From Paenibacillus alba (lineage in GTDB: Bacteria > Bacillota > Bacilli > Paenibacillales > NBRC-103111), in assembly GCF_013204855.1 (NCBI RefSeq), contig NZ_JABMKZ010000032.1, forward strand, positions 1 through 64,000: a DNA stretch of 64,000 bases, written 5' to 3'. The translations under genes and the position numbers were made by a program. The notes under the pieces are model-generated. The model had not been told where the DNA came from and searched no databases. It saw only the letters and a program-made list of their open reading frames with translations. Shown piece after piece: positions 25,427 to 34,673 of the stretch. Within the stretch, counting starts at the first letter, position 1; every line of letters begins with the position of its first letter.

Positions 25427-28206
25427 CGCTTCTTCACCTGCTTCGTCAACCATACCCGCATGAGCGAGAACAATTGATCCATATTCAACGGTTTCGTAAT
25501 ATAGTCGGATGCGCCGGCCTCGAGGCATTTCTCCTTCTCACTTTTCATTGCCTTGGCTGTCAAAGCAATAATAGGAAGATCATTCATCAATAATTGACCT
25601 CGAATAGCCTGCATCGCTTCGTAACCGCCCATAACAGGCATCATGATGTCCATCAACACGAGATCATATTCCGTTTGCCCTTGCAAAATCTCCAGCGCCT
25701 GTTTGCCGTGATCCGCCACATCCACGGTCACGCCTTTCATCTCAAGCGCTGTGACCAGTGCGAATACGTTGCGCGCATCATCATCTACCAGCAGGATTTT
25801 TTTGCCTTGGAACAGCTGAGCATCCGATTTAATCGCTTCTGACACTGGAGACTCATCCGTCAGATCGAGGAATTCCGAAGATAGCGCCTCTATCGTCACG
25901 ATTTCGGTATGTTCGCCTGCCGCGGCAATTTCGCCAGCTGGATATCCCGTCATATGTTCCTCTTGATCGGATTCCGGAGCGTTAGGAATGTAAAGCGTGA
26001 ACGTACTGCCTTTATTCACTTCGCTTTTGACAACAATCGATCCACCCAACAGTCGTGTAAATTCACGGCAAATGGATAAACCAAGTCCAGTTCCGCCGTA
26101 TTGACGGTTCGTTGTGCCATCCACCTGACGGAACGCTTCAAAGATTACCTGCTGCTTATCGATTGGAATCCCTATGCCTGTATCCGTAATAGAGATAGCG
26201 AGTACTGGCTCTTCCGGATCTCGATGAAGAAGCTCTTGCACACGAGACGGATCAGCCAGCGCAATGCGCATCGTTACGGAGCCTTGCTCCGTGAATTTGA
26301 ACGCATTGGAAAGCAGATTTTTAACGATTTGCTGCAATCGCTGGCCATCCGTCAGCATGACGTTCGGCACATCTTCTTCCAAAAGAACAGCGAATTCCAA
26401 GCCTTTCTTTTCCGCTACAGGATCAAACATTAATTTCATCAACTGCGGCATTTCGGTCACATTGAACTCATCGGTCATGATTTCAATTTTGCCCGCTTCT
26501 ACCTTGGATAAATCAAGGATATCATCAATGAGCGCCAACAGATCATTCCCTGCTGCATAAACAACACGCGAATAATCAACAACCTCGGACATTTGCATGT
26601 CCCCGTTATTTTCGGCCAGCATTTGCGATAGAATCATAATGCTGTTGAGCGGTGTGCGAAGCTCGTGGGACATATTGGCGAGGAAATCGGATTTGTACTG
26701 CGAGCTCGTTTGCAGTTTCAGTGAGAATTCTTCCAATTCGTCCTTGGCTTTCTTCAACTCCAGCGCTCTTTGCTCAGAGAAATGATTCTGCTCCTCCAAG
26801 AACTCATTGGTCATACGCAGCTCTTCCTGCTGCATCTGAAGCTCTTCCGACTGCGCCTGAAGCTCCTCAGACTGCGCTTGAAGCTCTTCGGTCAACATCT
26901 GTGATTCCGATAGCAAACGCTCGACTTCCATTCGGCTGCGAACGTTGACAATCGCTGAACCGAATTTTTCTTGAAGTGAATCCATCAAGGTAAGGTGCTG
27001 GGATTGAAATGGCTGCATCGAAGCTAATTCAATGACAGCCTCGGTATGACCATCGACCATGATGGGCGCGACAAGCAAAGCACGCGGTACGGAAACCCCT
27101 AAGCCGGACGTCATTTTCACATGATTCTCCGGCAGGTTATCCATCAGGAAAATTCGTTGATCCAAGGCGCATTGGCCAACGATCCCTTCACCTAATCGGA
27201 AGCTGTTCGCCGACGGGTCTTCCCCCGCCGCCGCATAGCTCGCTATTCTCACAAAATGCGAATGACCGTCGATATTCTCACGCAAATAAACAACGCCATA
27301 CACGCTATTGAGCAGCGGAGCAAGCTTGCTTACGAAGGTTTCGCTCAATAGTTTAATTTCGTTGATTCCTTGATACAAGGTAGCAACTTCGGTTAAATGT
27401 ATCTGAACCCAACTCTGCTTCTCCAAGCTTGCCAACAACTCATTGGTGGCTTCGGCCAGCTCTTTGATCTCATCATTGGTTTTCACTTCGATTCTAGTAT
27501 TCAAATTGCCTTCTGAGGCCGTAATGTCTTTAATGGTTCGAATGACTTGTTTAATCGTATTGGTAATCGAACTAGATAACAATAAGGCCACAACAATAGC
27601 AAAAATTGAAATGATGCCCAAAACGGAAAAAAGAACAATACGAAGATTAGTATTGCTATCAGCTAATTGGTTAACTCTAGCAACGGTTAATTTATTCTCA
27701 GTTATTAGAAAGGACTCAAACATCGTACGAAGTTGATCCATCACCTTTTTACCATTGTTTTGGCTAAAAAAATCATTGATCGCTTTCTGATTATTATCCG
27801 TTTTCGCCTTAATCATAGCTTCCCCGGCATTCTTAACCCAGTTTTGAATCGTAGGCTTGATCTGCTCTAAGTTTTTTTGCTGCGCGGGATTGTCATCCAG
27901 CAATTGATGAAGTTTATTATAGTTATCAAGCCATGTTCGGCTCCCGCTGTCATAAGGCTCTAAATACTGCGAGTCACCCGTAATGATATAACCGCGCATA
28001 CCTGTTTCCATATCCAGCATATTTTTCTGAACTAGATTCAGCAGATCATGTACTTCGATATCATGTTTGGATACGAAATCAACTTCCTTCTGAAGGGAAT
28101 TGACGCGGTCACTTACAACAAGAAGTGAGAGCCCCAAGCATATGATAATAAATACATATCCAACTATAATTTTGGCCCGTATATTCACCTGCAAAGATTT
28201 AAGCAT
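25423..28206 (-). CDS. rsbK: CHASE3 hybrid sensor histidine kinase (RsbK-like)
   Basis: A 927-residue membrane kinase. Order: TM1 (residues 12-31), CHASE3 sensor to about 180, TM2 near 186-207, HAMP, GAF (about 270-420), a Glu/Gln heptad coiled coil (EELQAQSEELQ repeats, about 430-490), HisKA with SHELRTPLNS, HATPase with GTGLGLSICREF, and a C-terminal receiver with LMDIMMP. This is the RsbK layout, which phosphorylates the receiver-PP2C RsbY to turn on sigma-B. CTAGGAGG precedes the ATG. A TTGAAT-N18-TAGAAT promoter is possible upstream. Confidence 0.88.
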   Translation of the reverse strand: MLKSLQVNIRAKIIVGYVFIIICLGLSLLVVSDRVNSLQKEVDFVSKHDIEVHDLLNLVQKNMLDMETGMRGYIITGDSQYLEPYDSGSRTWLDNYNKLHQLLDDNPAQQKNLEQIKPTIQNWVKNAGEAMIKAKTDNNQKAINDFFSQNNGKKVMDQLRTMFESFLITENKLTVARVNQLADSNTNLRIVLFSVLGIISIFAIVVALLLSSSITNTIKQVIRTIKDITASEGNLNTRIEVKTNDEIKELAEATNELLASLEKQSWVQIHLTEVATLYQGINEIKLLSETFVSKLAPLLNSVYGVVYLRENIDGHSHFVRIASYAAAGEDPSANSFRLGEGIVGQCALDQRIFLMDNLPENHVKMTSGLGVSVPRALLVAPIMVDGHTEAVIELASMQPFQSQHLTLMDSLQEKFGSAIVNVRSRMEVERLLSESQMLTEELQAQSEELQAQSEELQMQQEELRMTNEFLEEQNHFSEQRALELKKAKDELEEFSLKLQTSSQYKSDFLANMSHELRTPLNSIMILSQMLAENNGDMQMSEVVDYSRVVYAAGNDLLALIDDILDLSKVEAGKIEIMTDEFNVTEMPQLMKLMFDPVAEKKGLEFAVLLEEDVPNVMLTDGQRLQQIVKNLLSNAFKFTEQGSVTMRIALADPSRVQELLHRDPEEPVLAISITDTGIGIPIDKQQVIFEAFRQVDGTTNRQYGGTGLGLSICREFTRLLGGSIVVKSEVNKGSTFTLYIPNAPESDQEEHMTGYPAGEIAAAGEHTEIVTIEALSSEFLDLTDESPVSEAIKSDAQLFQGKKILLVDDDARNVFALVTALEMKGVTVDVADHGKQALEILQGQTEYDLVLMDIMMPVMGGYEAMQAIRGQLLMNDLPIIALTAKAMKSEKEKCLEAGASDYITKPLNMDQLFSLMRVWLTKQVKKR

Positions 28207-28301
28207 GATTGCCTCCTAGTATAGTTCGCACCGAATGTTATGTTAACATTCTACTACTCTCACTATACCATATTCAAGGAGCTAATAGAGAAGATTCCCC
28301 A

Positions 28302-29117
28302 TTATTCTTGCAGTTGTTCAAGCAATTGATCCAACTCGGGATCAGAAACCGGATAAGCTAATCGCATGCTTTCTAACGCCTCCACAGCAATTTGCAAAAC
28401 AGCTAGATCTCGGTACCAACGATGATTGGCCGGCACAACATACCAAGGAGCCGACTCCGTGCTGCATTGTTTGAATACGTCTTCATACGCTTCCTCATAA
28501 GCGCTCCATGATTCGCGCTCCACAAGATCGTTCTTATCGAATTTCCATCGCTTCGTCTCGTCCGTTAAGCGGTTGCGCAGCTTCGCAAGTTGGAAATCCT
28601 TGGAGATGTGCAAGAAAATCTTCACGATCTTCACACCACTGCTCTCCAGCAGTTTCTCGAAACGATTGATATGTTTGAGCCGTTTCTTCACTTCCGCCTC
28701 ACTGATCCACTTATGTGTTCTAGTGATCAGAACATCTTCGTAATAAGAACGAATAAATGCACCTATCATGCCTTTGGCCGGCACAATTCTGTGGGCCCGC
28801 CATAAGAAATCATGCGCTTCTTCTTCTTCTGTTGGCGTCCGGAAGCTATGGACTTGAAAGCCTTGCGGATGCAAGCCTCCCAGCGCTCGCTTCACAACCC
28901 CGTCTTTGCCGCTGCAGTCCATGCCCTGAATCACAAAGAGAACAGATTGCTTCTTCTCGGCGTACAGCATATTTTGCAAACCTTCTAATCGTTCCTTCAA
29001 CCGTTCGATATTGGGTTCAGCCTCTTCTCGATCGTGAAGCGATCCAGTTTCATTCGGATCCATATTGGCTAAACGCACTTTTTTCCCGTGTTCCAAACGA
29101 AATTGGCTGCCTTGCAT
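28302..29117 (-). CDS. Polyphosphate kinase 2 family protein
   Basis: A 271-residue PPK2-family enzyme that transfers phosphate between inorganic polyphosphate and a nucleotide. Walker A is GMDCSGKDG, with FLWRAHRIVPAKG and the lid region DETKRWKFDKNDL. The usual Ala in the P-loop is Cys here. AMP, ADP or GDP specificity is not decidable by eye. It begins 12 bases after the sigB stop, so it is very likely co-transcribed with sigB. ATG at 29117 follows a G-rich ribosome site; a TTG is directly upstream. Confidence 0.88.
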   Translation of the reverse strand: MQGSQFRLEHGKKVRLANMDPNETGSLHDREEAEPNIERLKERLEGLQNMLYAEKKQSVLFVIQGMDCSGKDGVVKRALGGLHPQGFQVHSFRTPTEEEEAHDFLWRAHRIVPAKGMIGAFIRSYYEDVLITRTHKWISEAEVKKRLKHINRFEKLLESSGVKIVKIFLHISKDFQLAKLRNRLTDETKRWKFDKNDLVERESWSAYEEAYEDVFKQCSTESAPWYVVPANHRWYRDLAVLQIAVEALESMRLAYPVSDPELDQLLEQLQE

Positions 29118-29129
29118 CAACGTGCCCCC

Positions 29130-29897
29130 CTATGAGTTCTCAATCATAACTGTCTTTAGCTTATCTATTGCCCGTTTCTGTATACGTGATACACTCATCT
29201 GAGAAATTCCCAACTGATCGGCAATTTGCCGCTGCGATTGCCCTTCATGGTAGATGAGGCCAATAACAGTGCGCTCTTCTTCCTTCAAGCACGTCATGGC
29301 TTCCTCAAGATCCATTCGTCTTTCCAAAGTGGTATAATCGTCGGTCGGACCTGCAATCATATCCCCGATCGTGGCACTGTCGCCTTCGCTCGTGAGCGGC
29401 GTATCCAGGGACGTATAATTATAATAATCACGGCCCGCCAGAATCTCAATCGTTTCTTCCGAGCTCAGCTCTAAGTAAGCAGCAATTTCATCAATGCTTG
29501 GCGAACGTTCGAATTTGACCGTCAATTCATCCAATGCCCGTTGAACCATTGAACCTTTTTCTTTAATGCGCCTTGGAACCTGTATGTACCATGACTTGTC
29601 ACGCAAATAATTTTTGAGATGACCAATCAGGCTTTTCATCGCATAGGCTTCGAATGGAATTTCCATTGAGCTATCGTAATTGGCGAAAAGCCGGAGCATC
29701 GACATCTGCCCAACTTGAAATAGATCTTCATACAAATCAGGACGGCTTCGCGACATCTTGCCGACTGCCATACGAACAATAGGTTCATAATGCAGCAGCA
29801 GTGCCGTAGCCGTCTCTTGGCAAGCAGTTTCTCTGTAGATTTTCATTTTCAAATACATTTCATATATAGGCTTTGAGGACGATGCATTGGCATTCAT
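29130..29897 (-). CDS. sigB: RNA polymerase sigma factor SigB
   Basis: A 255-residue sigma factor of the SigB/F/G group: region 2 (DLFQVGQMSMLRLFANYD, FEAYAMKSLIGHLKNYLRD), region 3 (VPRRIKEKGSMV) and region 4 helix-turn-helix (SQRQIADQLGISQMSVSRIQ). It directs the general stress response. Its ATG overlaps the rsbW stop as ATGA, the classic rsbV-rsbW-sigB order. Confidence 0.94.
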   Translation of the reverse strand: MNANASSSKPIYEMYLKMKIYRETACQETATALLLHYEPIVRMAVGKMSRSRPDLYEDLFQVGQMSMLRLFANYDSSMEIPFEAYAMKSLIGHLKNYLRDKSWYIQVPRRIKEKGSMVQRALDELTVKFERSPSIDEIAAYLELSSEETIEILAGRDYYNYTSLDTPLTSEGDSATIGDMIAGPTDDYTTLERRMDLEEAMTCLKEEERTVIGLIYHEGQSQRQIADQLGISQMSVSRIQKRAIDKLKTVMIENS

Positions 29898-30352
29898 ACC
29901 ATTTCCTCTTTTCTATTCAGCTGCCCTGCCAAATGTTTCAACAAAATAACCTCAGTCCCTTTACCGCTGTTCGTACGAACCTGAACATCATCCATCAGGG
30001 CTTGCATCAGGAAGAGACCTAAACCGCCAACTGTCGCTTCGCTAATTGACTTGTGATGCAGGGTAGCTTCATCAGGGTCTGTTTGGACATAATTAAAACT
30101 ATTGCCCTCGTCTTTTACCGATATTCTCAAATAGCCCTCACTATGCTCAAACTGAACCTCAACGGTCCCAATCTGATCTTCATAAGCATGAAGAATCGCA
30201 TTATTGCAGGCTTCTGCCACGGCTACCTTCATATCTTCAATATCTTCAAAGGAGAAACCAGCTTTGGTGGCAACGCCGTAAAGCGTTAAGCGAACGATAT
30301 CTAAATACTCCGCTTTTGCCGGTATGGTAAGGCCAATGTATGGGGTCGTCAT
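29894..30352 (-). CDS. rsbW: Anti-sigma-B factor, serine kinase RsbW
   Basis: A 152-residue GHKL-fold protein: N-box EACNNAILHAYE, G1 region VKDEGNSF and G2 GGLGLFLMQALMDDV. RsbW binds SigB to hold it inactive and phosphorylates RsbV. Its ATG overlaps the rsbV stop by ATGA, and its stop overlaps the sigB start. A second rsbW (31852-32289) is about half identical by eye, with the same EDIEDMKVAV core. Confidence 0.92.
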   Translation of the reverse strand: MTTPYIGLTIPAKAEYLDIVRLTLYGVATKAGFSFEDIEDMKVAVAEACNNAILHAYEDQIGTVEVQFEHSEGYLRISVKDEGNSFNYVQTDPDEATLHHKSISEATVGGLGLFLMQALMDDVQVRTNSGKGTEVILLKHLAGQLNRKEEMV

Positions 30353-30720
30353 ATGATTTCTTCTTTCCTTTCTGTCGCACGCTGATTTGCCGTTGGCGAA
30401 TTGCTATTCACGAAATATCGTGACACGCCTGTTAAATCAAACAACCGCTGAATTTTGGCCGGAATATGCTGAATATGGAAGGCTGCTTTCATGGATGCTC
30501 TCACTTTGAGCACAGAAACGAACATGCCGATCCCGGTGCTATCAATATAACGCAGCTCTCTTAAATCCAGCGTAAGACTCTGATTCTCTTGATTAACGAC
30601 GGAATCAAGCACCGCCGCCAGCTCGGATGCCGCGGACAAATCCAACTCCCCACTTAAATAAATAATGTTCTCTTTGCCATTGGATTGTTTGTAGACTGTA
30701 AATTTCCGTATTGCGTTCAC
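30349..30720 (-). CDS. rsbV: Anti-anti-sigma factor RsbV
   Basis: A 123-residue STAS-domain protein. The phosphorylation site is in YIDSTGIG (S61/T62). Dephosphorylated RsbV captures RsbW and frees SigB. It starts downstream of the DUF948 gene by 16 bases, so the operon is DUF948-rsbV-rsbW-sigB-ppk2. The second RsbV of the window is at 32.3-32.6 kb. Confidence 0.92.
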   Translation of the reverse strand: MNAIRKFTVYKQSNGKENIIYLSGELDLSAASELAAVLDSVVNQENQSLTLDLRELRYIDSTGIGMFVSVLKVRASMKAAFHIQHIPAKIQRLFDLTGVSRYFVNSNSPTANQRATERKEEII

Positions 30721-30736
30721 AAGATGACCCCTCTCA

Positions 30737-31192
30737 CTATTTCATAACACCTGTATGCGGTGATTTTTTGGTTTTCATTTTTTGCCACATATCGAAGGAA
30801 ATCGCTGCGCCTTGAATAATCGCTTGCCATTTGGGGCTTGGCTTTGCTCCTTCTTTCATTATACTCGTTTGCTTCACAGCTGAAATCAAGCTTGTTGCCG
30901 ATTGTTTCACGGACGTTGTTAATTCATGAATGACTTGGCCAACATCGTTAACGGAGCCGAAAAGATGATTAAGTTTAGCCAACTTAACGCGTACATCTAT
31001 CGCCATCTCATTCGTATTGAGAATAACATCCTGTACTTCTGAACTGATTTGTGTCACTTCATTTTTCATTTGGCCCATGGTGGATGTGATCTCATCCAAG
31101 GAATGCTTCAGTGATTTCAAGGTTTGTATTAAGTAAAAGACGAGAAATACAAACGCAACGGCAACAATTATCGCACTAATTTGTATTAACAT
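30737..31192 (-). CDS. DUF948 (YtxG-like) general stress protein, first gene of the sigB operon
   Basis: A 151-residue protein with an N-terminal membrane helix (ISAIIVAVAFVFLVFYLI), a heptad-rich coiled coil to about residue 110 and a basic tail. It resembles DUF948/YtxG proteins, which in B. subtilis share an operon with YtxH and are stress-induced. The ATG 6 bases after AGGGGTG was chosen; two upstream starts crowd that site. A sigma-B promoter lies 34 bases upstream. Confidence 0.8.
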   Translation of the reverse strand: MLIQISAIIVAVAFVFLVFYLIQTLKSLKHSLDEITSTMGQMKNEVTQISSEVQDVILNTNEMAIDVRVKLAKLNHLFGSVNDVGQVIHELTTSVKQSATSLISAVKQTSIMKEGAKPSPKWQAIIQGAAISFDMWQKMKTKKSPHTGVMK

Positions 31193-31225
31193 TTCCATCA
31201 CCCCTGTCTGCTTAATTACTTATAG

Positions 31226-31251
31226 TTACCCCCCTTGTCTAAAAATGAAAC
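31226..31251 (-). promoter_or_regulatory. Sigma-B promoter of the sigB operon
   Basis: Minus strand GTTTCA-N14-GGGTAA precedes the DUF948 gene. It implies positive autoregulation of sigB, as known in Bacillus. It is back-to-back with the dps promoter 36 bases away. Confidence 0.8.
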
Positions 31252-31287
31252 AGGTTAGCCAAGAAAATTTCACTTTACTTTTCTTTT

Positions 31288-31313
31288 GTTTCAAGCTTTC
31301 TATAGTTGGGTAT
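31288..31313 (+). promoter_or_regulatory. Sigma-B promoter of dps
   Basis: GTTTCA-N14-GGGTAT on the plus strand, 45 bases before the dps start; the -10 is a perfect consensus match. Confidence 0.83.
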
Positions 31314-31358
31314 TGTTATTCTATACACACCTATACGAATTAAATGGAGGGATTTCAC

Positions 31359-31817
31359 ATGGTAAAAGTCGCAACCAAAGCTAATCCGATTACAGAAATT
31401 CTGGACAAGCAAGTCGCTAACTTCTCTGTTCTGTATATGAAAATTCATAATTACCACTGGTACGTAAAAGGCGAAAACTTCTTCACCTTACATATCAAAT
31501 TCGAAGAATTGTATACCGAAGCTGGCTTGCATCTCGATGTAATTGCCGAAAGAATGCTGTCGCTTCGCGCGATCCCTACGGCAACCTTGACGCAGCATCT
31601 GGAGAAGGCTTCCGTCAAAGAAGCCAAAAATGATGAGACGGCTGAACAGATGGTGAAGCAGTTGGCCAATGACTTCTCGCTCGTCTGCTCCGAACTGACG
31701 GAAGGCATTGAGCTCGCTGAAGAGAATAAAGATCAGCCCACGGCAGATCTCCTCATCGGCATTCGCTCATCCCTGGAGAAACACAGCTGGATGCTGGAAG
31801 CTTTTCTGGGAAAATAA
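31359..31817 (+). CDS. dps: Dps-family DNA-binding ferritin-like protein
   Basis: A 152-residue mini-ferritin. The inter-subunit ferroxidase ligands are visible: H in NYHWYVKG, H in FTLHIKFEELYTEA, then D/E in HLDVIAERM. Dps oxidises ferrous iron with peroxide and protects DNA in stress. ATGGAGG precedes the ATG. It is divergent from the sigB operon with its own sigma-B promoter. Confidence 0.93.
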   Translation: MVKVATKANPITEILDKQVANFSVLYMKIHNYHWYVKGENFFTLHIKFEELYTEAGLHLDVIAERMLSLRAIPTATLTQHLEKASVKEAKNDETAEQMVKQLANDFSLVCSELTEGIELAEENKDQPTADLLIGIRSSLEKHSWMLEAFLGK

Positions 31818-31827
31818 GAGATGAACA

Positions 31828-31864
31828 AAATAACGGATTGACGGTTTCCCGTCAATCCGTTATT
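31828..31864. terminator. Bidirectional terminator between dps and rsbW2
   Basis: AATAACGGATTGACGG and CCGTCAATCCGTTATT form a 16-base-pair stem. The minus-strand stop codon of the second rsbW lies within the right arm. Confidence 0.88.
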
Positions 31865-32289
31865 TGTGTTTGCACATATTTCACGAGTGTAACTTCGGTA
31901 CCCGCATCGGTATTGACGACAACTTCGTCCATCAACGCCTGCATCAAATAAATACCAAGGCCACCGGGCTGAAGTTCACTGGGTGAAGCTCCTGCTAGCG
32001 GTGCCGCATTCTCACTGTGTTCTTGATAATTGAAACCTGTACCGTCATCCTTCACTTTCACAACCAATTTCCCGTCACCGGACTCATAGCTAATCTCAAT
32101 TTGCCCGGCATGGCCGCTCTCCGGTTCCCCGTGCAGCACCGCATTGTTGCAAGCTTCGGAAACGGCAACTTTCATATCTTCAATATCTTCATAGGAAAAT
32201 CCTAATTTAGTGGCAACGCCATACAGGCTGAGTCGGACGATATCTAAGTATTCCGCTGTAGCGGGTATCTTTAAGCGAACGACATTCAT
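31852..32289 (-). CDS. Second RsbW-type anti-sigma kinase
   Basis: A 145-residue GHKL protein: EACNNAVLHGEPE (N-box), VKDDGTGF (G1) and GGLGIYLMQALMDEV (G2). Strong similarity to RsbW1, including IPA-AEYLDIVRL-LYGVATK. Its start overlaps the stop of the second rsbV by ATGA. No sigma gene follows, so its target may be SigB or a partner elsewhere. Confidence 0.87.
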   Translation of the reverse strand: MNVVRLKIPATAEYLDIVRLSLYGVATKLGFSYEDIEDMKVAVSEACNNAVLHGEPESGHAGQIEISYESGDGKLVVKVKDDGTGFNYQEHSENAAPLAGASPSELQPGGLGIYLMQALMDEVVVNTDAGTEVTLVKYVQTQITD

Positions 32290-32618
32290 GCTCTGCCTTC
32301 GATCCCTTCGTTTAAGAATCCGGAAATTCCCGTCAGATCAAAGAGCTTTCTGATGCTGGCCGGAATATTGCGAACACTGAAAGGCGCTTTCAGCTCATCC
32401 CTAATTTTCAGCGCTGATACCACAATCCCGATGCCTGTGCTATCAATATACCTTAACTGCCCTACATCTAGAATTAACGCTTTATCCGCCCGATGGACAA
32501 CCTCTTCGAGTGCATGCCGGAAAGTTAGAGCTGCCGCCAAATCCAGCTCCCCTCTGATATGAAGCTGTATGGATTCTTCCGATTCTTGTTGATCAACCTG
32601 GAACTTTTCCGCTGACAT
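32286..32618 (-). CDS. Second RsbV-type anti-anti-sigma factor
   Basis: A 110-residue STAS protein with phosphosite YIDSTGIG (S60) and the family-typical NIPASIRKLFDLTGI. AAGGAG lies 8 bases before the ATG. A GGGTAT element lies at 32661-32666 on the minus strand without a good -35, so sigma-B control is uncertain. Confidence 0.87.
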   Translation of the reverse strand: MSAEKFQVDQQESEESIQLHIRGELDLAAALTFRHALEEVVHRADKALILDVGQLRYIDSTGIGIVVSALKIRDELKAPFSVRNIPASIRKLFDLTGISGFLNEGIEGRA

Positions 32619-32748
32619 GAGCCACACTCCTTTAAGTTATTCTTCTTCTAAATAGTAACAATACCCTTGGCGTTTCACAAGTTATGTTTACAACAGCACG
32701 ATCTCCCGCAAACAAGTTCAAGCTGGCCAAAGTGGCCAGCTGTCGCGG

Positions 32749-33435
32749 TTAGGTGCTCGAAAGATGATAATAATCAATGGAGATAAGATCCTGCGTATCA
32801 GGCTGCATAAAAAGTTTAATCAGCGCTTCCTTCCTTTGAAAAACAACCCCATCCTCCGCTACAAAATCAGGCTCGCCAAGCAGTTGCTTGACATCAGTCA
32901 GCGTTAAAGGGATTTCTTGATCATTAATTTGAATGCGGCCCGCCCGTGCCGGTACTTGCACAAAAGCAACGACATCTTCATAGAAGCCTACATTGACATC
33001 CGGATATTGATAAATGGTTTCTCCTATGAATTGAGGGTCCTCAACTGTTGTAAGCGGAGCCCCCTTTTTAGCCGTCACATCTGCTGTATTATCCTCCAAT
33101 GAAATGCCTTCCAGACTAACCAAAGACGTCAGGATCGAGCTGCTGCTAGCAGCCTGGCTCAGATTATAGGCCCCAGCCCCGGCATCATCTTGCGCAGCAA
33201 GTTTAGGCGGTGAGACGGGCAGGAAGGAATCGTCTGATCCCTCTGGCAGCATGCTGATAACCGCTGGCGAGAGAACAGCTTCAGGTTCAACGATACGCCC
33301 TGAGCTTGTCCCTTTTAGCACCAGCAAAATCAATGTAACCACCAGAGCGAACAAGGCTAGTCTATAAAAGCGGCGGTGATAGCCCGTTACGTGTGTCAGC
33401 ATCTGGGCTTCTTTCTCACGTATCATTACGTTCAT
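32749..33435 (-). CDS. Single-pass membrane protein, unknown function, end of glg operon
   Basis: A 228-residue protein with a cytosolic N-terminus, one helix (LALFALVVTLILLVL, residues 26-40), a low-complexity Ser/Ala/Pro linker and an extracytoplasmic C-terminal domain (VKQLLGEPDFVAEDGVVFQ) that resembles small lipoprotein-type domains such as DUF4309, with little confidence. GGGAGG precedes the ATG. It starts 29 bases after glgD, so it is likely the last gene of that operon. Confidence 0.65.
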   Translation of the reverse strand: MNVMIREKEAQMLTHVTGYHRRFYRLALFALVVTLILLVLKGTSSGRIVEPEAVLSPAVISMLPEGSDDSFLPVSPPKLAAQDDAGAGAYNLSQAASSSSILTSLVSLEGISLEDNTADVTAKKGAPLTTVEDPQFIGETIYQYPDVNVGFYEDVVAFVQVPARAGRIQINDQEIPLTLTDVKQLLGEPDFVAEDGVVFQRKEALIKLFMQPDTQDLISIDYYHLSST

Positions 33436-33464
33436 ATCCGATCCTCCCTACTCTCACCTTTGGA

Positions 33465-34616
33465 TTAAAGTATTCCGCTTTTCTCCGCCACGAAGGGATG
33501 CGCATACTGTCCGCATAAGACTGCCCCTCGCTCCACAATGACCTGCTTGTCCAAAATGACCCGATCCAAATACGCGCTGGCTTCGATCGTGCAATCGTGC
33601 ATGATCACGCTATTTTTCACGCTGGCACCGCTGCCGATCGTCACACCGGGGAACAGGATGCTGTTCTCCACATACCCTTCAATACGGCAGCCTGGAGCGA
33701 CGAAGGAATTGCGGACCAATGCTTGATGATGGCAAGCGATTTGTTGTTCTTCCTCTTTCCGCGTGTAGACAGATTCCTGATTAATCATGAACTGCTTCCA
33801 CCCCTGAGGCTGCAGCAGATGCATACTATGCGCGTAATAACTATCCACAGAATCCATGATCGCGACATAGCCATGATTGGCATAGCCCTGCACATAAATA
33901 TCATCCAAATGGGCCCAAATCACATTTTTCAAATAAATTTCCGTGCCGCTCTTCATGCTCTTCTCGATAAGATCAATCAATAATTTACGCTCGATCACCA
34001 TCGTATCCAGGTCAATATTCTGCAGCGTTAAGCTTGGCAGGGCATGATAGGTCGGAACAGCCCGGATGACACGGCCATGGTCATTCATTTCCAAATTGTA
34101 CGCATGACCAATATGCGCGTGGCGGTCGATCTCCGTTAAATTTTTGTAGAGAACCGTAATTTCCGCTCCGCTGCTGAGGTGATAATCAACCATATTTTCA
34201 AAATTAGAACGGTAAATTACACTGCTCGGAGCCAGCAAAATATACGTTTCCGTACAGGACTTCAAATAATCCAAGTGACTGTACAGATGAAGGAGGTCAC
34301 CATGCTCAAGCGTGCGTAGATGATCCGCGTCACCAATCCGCAAGGAAACAGGCGGGAGAATGGATACTCCCCCTTCCTGCGACGCATCCAGCCCCCAATC
34401 CTGCCCATCGCCAACATGCTCAAGCAAAGATTCTGCTTTGGAATTCGCCAACACAACGACCTTCTGAATGCCCGAATTGCTCATATTGGAAAGTGCGAAG
34501 TCAACGAGCCTATACTTGCCTGCAAAAGGTACCGCAGCCACACAGCGATTACGTGTAAGCGTCGACAAATCATCCTGTTCATCCATAAGATTGATCATAC
34601 CGAGAACATTTTTCAT
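33465..34616 (-). CDS. glgD: GlgD, glucose-1-phosphate adenylyltransferase regulatory-type subunit
   Basis: A 383-residue homologue of GlgC. It starts MKNVLGMINLMDEQDDLSTLT and lacks the GGxGTRL-type nucleotide loop, which is the mark of GlgD. A left-handed beta-helix C-terminus (hexapeptides SVKNSVIMHDCTIEASAYLD) is present. In Firmicutes GlgD forms a heterotetramer with GlgC and modulates ADP-glucose synthesis. It lies 57 bases after glgC. Confidence 0.92.
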   Translation of the reverse strand: MKNVLGMINLMDEQDDLSTLTRNRCVAAVPFAGKYRLVDFALSNMSNSGIQKVVVLANSKAESLLEHVGDGQDWGLDASQEGGVSILPPVSLRIGDADHLRTLEHGDLLHLYSHLDYLKSCTETYILLAPSSVIYRSNFENMVDYHLSSGAEITVLYKNLTEIDRHAHIGHAYNLEMNDHGRVIRAVPTYHALPSLTLQNIDLDTMVIERKLLIDLIEKSMKSGTEIYLKNVIWAHLDDIYVQGYANHGYVAIMDSVDSYYAHSMHLLQPQGWKQFMINQESVYTRKEEEQQIACHHQALVRNSFVAPGCRIEGYVENSILFPGVTIGSGASVKNSVIMHDCTIEASAYLDRVILDKQVIVERGAVLCGQYAHPFVAEKSGIL

Positions 34617-34673
34617 GATTCACTCCTCCTAAGAGTTTTGCTTTAGCAAAACTGGCTTCGTAAGCATTTCGCC

